This document shows positions 6,529 through 8,077 of a stretch of DNA of 8,077 nt, in pieces (the stretch's first letter is position 1; each line of letters begins with the position of its first letter). The translations under genes were made by a program, and so were the position numbers. The notes under the pieces were generated by a model, which saw nothing but the letters and a program-made list of their open reading frames with translations, made no database searches and was not told the origin of the DNA. Source of the stretch: an uncultured Collinsella sp. (GTDB lineage: Bacteria > Actinomycetota > Coriobacteriia > Coriobacteriales > Coriobacteriaceae); the NCBI GenBank assembly GCA_900752275.1, contig CAADUS010000201.1:1-8077 (forward strand), written 5' to 3'.

Positions 6529-6544
6529 ATGAGCACGTTAACAT
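6529..6544. promoter_or_regulatory. operator B of module 2 (ATGAGCACGTTAACAT)
   Basis: It differs from operator A at one base of 16. Lying on the same helix face as A, it suggests cooperative binding of two repressor dimers. Confidence 0.75.
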
Positions 6545-6598
6545 CCGGCTGGGATGTATAGAAACAAAACAACTTCAAACAGTCGCGAACGGTTGTAT

Positions 6599-6615
6599 TT
6601 GTTCGGTAAGCGGTT
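6599..6615. promoter_or_regulatory. motif TTGTTCGGTAAGCGGTT upstream of the repressor 2 promoter
   Basis: One base different from 1494-1510, and in the same place: four bases before the -35 hexamer here. An upstream CGAAC at 6586-6590 is inverted relative to GTTCG at 6601-6605. Confidence 0.5.
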
Positions 6616-6619
6616 TTGA

Positions 6620-6649
6620 TTGACAGAAGTTTTCATGTTGTGGTATATG
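6620..6649 (+). promoter_or_regulatory. promoter of LacI-family repressor 2
   Basis: A perfect -35 TTGACA (6620-6625) and an extended -10 TGGTATATG (TATATG at 6644-6649, TG at 6641-6642) are separated by 18 bases. Transcription would start near 6656, immediately before operator C, so bound repressor would block its own promoter. Confidence 0.75.
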
Positions 6650-6660
6650 GCTCGGGTATC

Positions 6661-6676
6661 ATGAGCACGTTATCAA
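6661..6676. promoter_or_regulatory. operator C of module 2 (ATGAGCACGTTATCAA)
   Basis: Its first 12 bases equal operator B; the right half is weaker. It lies 11 bases past the -10 of the repressor 2 promoter and 132 bp from operator B centre to centre, a layout suited to autorepression and DNA looping. Confidence 0.7.
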
Positions 6677-6712
6677 TGTATGTACGATGCGCCATGGGCG
6701 CGGGGAATAGTT

Positions 6713-6722
6713 GGGAAGCAGG
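6713..6722 (+). promoter_or_regulatory. ribosome binding site deciding the repressor 2 start
   Basis: GGGAAGCAGG precedes GTG 6728 by five bases. ATG 6680 has no Shine-Dalgarno sequence, and ATG 6737 has GGAAGG only one base away, so GTG 6728 is preferred. Confidence 0.5.
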
Positions 6723-6727
6723 TTAGC

Positions 6728-7765
6728 GTGGAAGGCATGGCTCAGCAGACAAGGAATGGTCGTTCGGCGAGCGCGGCAGAGGTTGCGGCGCTCGCTGGCG
6801 TGAGCCGCCAGACTGTGTCTCGCGTGGTCAACGGTATGCCCAACGTGACGGAAAAGACGCGCAAGCGTGTGCTGGCCGCCATGGAAGAGCTGGGCTTTCG
6901 TCCCAATTTTGCTGGAGCGGCGTTGCGCGGCGGGTCGTATCGTTCTATTGGTCTGTGCATGTACAACATCACACGTGTCGGTAACCTGGCGACGCTCGAG
7001 GGTATCATGCAAGCGGCGCGCGAGCACGATTTTGCCGTCACTATGATCGAGATGGGCGGCGACAAGCCCTATGCACTTGCCGATGCCTCGCGCCGCATGG
7101 TCGAGCGACCCGTCGACGGCATGATTCTCAACATGAACCGCATGGCTCCCGATTTTGAGGAGTTTGTTCCCCAGCCGGGAGTGCGAACGGTCATCCTGTC
7201 CATGTATGCGCATCCGCGCTGCACGACGATCGACTCCGACCAGTATGGTTCGTGCGAGCTGTTGACCAATTATCTGCTGGAACATGGTCACTCGAATATG
7301 CGGTTTGTGGCGGGTCCGGAAAGCTCGATTTCCTCGCGTTTTCGTGAGGCCGGTTGGCGCGATACGCTGGGTCGTGCTCATGTCGATGCCGCTCCGATGC
7401 TGCGTGGCGATTGGAGTGCGGACAGTGGGTACGCCATGGGCGAGCGGATTGCCGCCGAGGTGCTTGCCGGCGGGTCGCAGGCGCCGACTGCCGTGCTTGC
7501 GGCAAATGACCAGATGGCGCTGGGTGTTATCGCCGCGCTCGAGAACGCGGGCCTGTCCGTGCCCGACGACGTGAGCGTGGTTGGTATCGACGACGCACTC
7601 GAGGGACTTGTTCCTCACAATCGGCTGACGACGCTGCGATTTGATTTGCGCGGTGTCGGTAAGCTTGCGTTTGAGGCGGCGATTGGAGAGAACTCGTCTA
7701 TCGAGGCGATTCATGTGCCGAGTACGTTGGTCGAACGCTCGACTGTTAGGGACATACGGGGTTAG
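6728..7765 (+). CDS. LacI-family transcriptional repressor 2
   Basis: A 345-residue LacI/GalR-type regulator. The helix-turn-helix is at about residues 16-35 (SAAEVAALAGVSRQTVSRVVN) and the hinge AGAAL at about 62-66. The sensor domain includes DGMILNMNR, HGHSNMRFVAG, GDWSADSGYAMG, PTAVLAANDQMALGVIAAL and LSVPDDVSVVGIDDA. Recognition-helix residues are RQ where repressor 1 has LK (VSRQTVSR versus VSLKTVSR), matching the different operators beside each gene. It is divergent from lacG and probably controls lacG and EIICB through operators A and B and itself through C. The inducer is presumably a galactoside or its phosphate. Start is GTG 6728; a longer form from ATG 6680 is possible but would start just after operator C and lacks an RBS. 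A direct paralogue of the protein at 1583-2593. Confidence 0.93.
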   Translation: MEGMAQQTRNGRSASAAEVAALAGVSRQTVSRVVNGMPNVTEKTRKRVLAAMEELGFRPNFAGAALRGGSYRSIGLCMYNITRVGNLATLEGIMQAAREHDFAVTMIEMGGDKPYALADASRRMVERPVDGMILNMNRMAPDFEEFVPQPGVRTVILSMYAHPRCTTIDSDQYGSCELLTNYLLEHGHSNMRFVAGPESSISSRFREAGWRDTLGRAHVDAAPMLRGDWSADSGYAMGERIAAEVLAGGSQAPTAVLAANDQMALGVIAALENAGLSVPDDVSVVGIDDALEGLVPHNRLTTLRFDLRGVGKLAFEAAIGENSSIEAIHVPSTLVERSTVRDIRG

Positions 7766-7780
7766 GTCCTACTCCGTTTG

Positions 7781-7835
7781 TCTCGGTCTGTAACAGGTAG
7801 ACGGTCAAAAGCGGGCTACGTGTTACAGATTTAGA
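7781..7835. repeat. 55-bp palindromic unit U5 (subtype B)
   Basis: Left word TCTCGGTCTGTAACA and right word TGTTACAGATTTAGA. The interior contains CGGTCAAAAGCGG as in U3. It is preceded by GTTTG and followed by TTCTTCGG. Confidence 0.9.
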
Positions 7836-7861
7836 TTCTTCGGAAAGAGCAATCCTGTTCA

Positions 7862-7916
7862 TCTTAATCTGTAACAGTTAGGACCGAAAAACTCGGCTAG
7901 ATGTTACAGATTGAGA
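7862..7916. repeat. 55-bp palindromic unit U6 (subtype A)
   Basis: Left word TCTTAATCTGTAACA and right word TGTTACAGATTGAGA. Apart from one C/T difference it equals U4 across the last 48 bases. It supplies, on the minus strand, the TAA that ends the reading frame from the right edge. Confidence 0.92.
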
Positions 7917-8077
7917 CAAACGTGCGGTACGGTCTGCCCAAAAAAGGCCGGGGGCGGGGCGGCGTGGAGCCAGCCCTTGGCGTAGCCCGTCTCGATGATG
8001 GCGTGCTCGTTCTCACGCACGGTCACGCTGCTGCCGGTCACGTCCCCGCAGGTGCAGGCGGCCTCGCACAGGGCGGG
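7904..8077 (-). CDS. 3' end of an unrecognised minus-strand gene, stop inside the repeat
   Basis: From the right edge an open frame of 57 codons runs to TAA at 7904-7906. Nearly every third codon position from 8077 to about 7946 is G or C, as expected for a real gene here. The visible product begins PALCEAACTCGDVTGSS, with a Cys cluster (CEAACTC), and includes VRENEHAIIETGYAKGW. After APPPAFFGQ the codon use changes and the last ten or so residues come from the repeat flank and unit U6. The native stop may have been lost, or the repeat inserted at the 3' end. I do not recognise the family. It is convergent with repressor 2. Confidence 0.55.
   Translation of the reverse strand, partial: PALCEAACTCGDVTGSSVTVRENEHAIIETGYAKGWLHAAPPPAFFGQTVPHVCLNL
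7940..7978 (-). terminator. candidate intrinsic terminator overlapping the 3' end of the right-edge gene
   Basis: On the minus strand GGCTGG pairs with CCGGCC (one G-U) across an 18-base C-rich loop and is followed by six Ts (7945-7940). Pairing can extend outward with AAG against part of the T-run. A terminator inside the open frame supports the idea that the gene originally ended near here. Confidence 0.4.

Larger units (their letters stand above)
7775..7922. repeat. two-unit palindromic repeat array 2
   Basis: Two 55-bp units (7781-7835 and 7862-7916) with a 26-base linker are of the same family as 2607-2911. Word starts are 40, 41 and 40 bp apart. The array begins nine bases after the repressor 2 stop, the same position as array 1. 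Its outer 21 bases (7775-7795 and 7902-7922) are inverted copies with two mismatches. Subtype order B then A matches the last two units of array 1. It overlaps the apparent 3' end of a minus-strand gene. Confidence 0.9.

Noticed and set aside
6680..6727. Upstream ATG extension of repressor 2
   Set aside because: There is no Shine-Dalgarno sequence, and the added 16 residues are not typical of the family; GTG 6728 is better placed.
6659..7714. Minus-strand open frame of 351 codons
   Set aside because: Antisense shadow of repressor 2; it is rich in Arg and His and has no recognisable domain.

Overview
The window is high-GC, gene-dense bacterial DNA. It carries phosphotransferase (PTS) sugar permeases, a phospho-glycosidase and LacI-family repressors. 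GC-rich third codon positions together with a lactose/cellobiose-type PTS suggest a Coriobacteriia gut actinobacterium such as Collinsella. This is inferred from composition and gene content only; there is no rRNA or marker gene here.

Layout, left to right. (1) 1-1307, minus: a PTS EIIC permease that runs off the left edge. (2) 1308-1582: a divergent control region with a perfect 24-bp palindrome and two further half-sites. (3) 1583-2593, plus: LacI-family repressor 1. (4) 2594-3006: a four-unit palindromic repeat array, then a strong bidirectional terminator. (5) 3007-4767, minus: a complete EIICB permease of LacE type. (6) 4944-6386, minus: a GH1 6-phospho-beta-galactosidase of LacG type. 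A hairpin lies between (6) and (5). (7) 6387-6727: a second divergent control region with three copies of a different operator. (8) 6728-7765, plus: LacI-family repressor 2. (9) 7775-7922: a two-unit version of the same repeat array. (10) The right edge: the 3' end of an unrecognised minus-strand gene whose first in-frame stop lies inside the repeat.

The window reads as two paralogous modules of one design: repressor, divergent PTS operon, and a palindromic repeat array directly after the repressor's stop codon. In module 2, EIICB would import and phosphorylate a beta-galactoside such as lactose and LacG would hydrolyse the 6-phospho product. The repressor would sense the sugar and act on the repeated ATGAGCACGT sites. 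In module 1 the repressor probably binds the TGACAACGTTGTCA palindrome. No EIIA and no tagatose- or galactose-6-phosphate catabolic genes are visible, so those must lie elsewhere.

The least ordinary content is the repeat family. It consists of six 55-bp palindromic units built from 15-bp words that alternate in orientation at a near-constant 40-bp pitch. Each array is closed at its two ends by inverted sequences. The second array matches the last two units of the first in order and subtype. I do not recognise this element.
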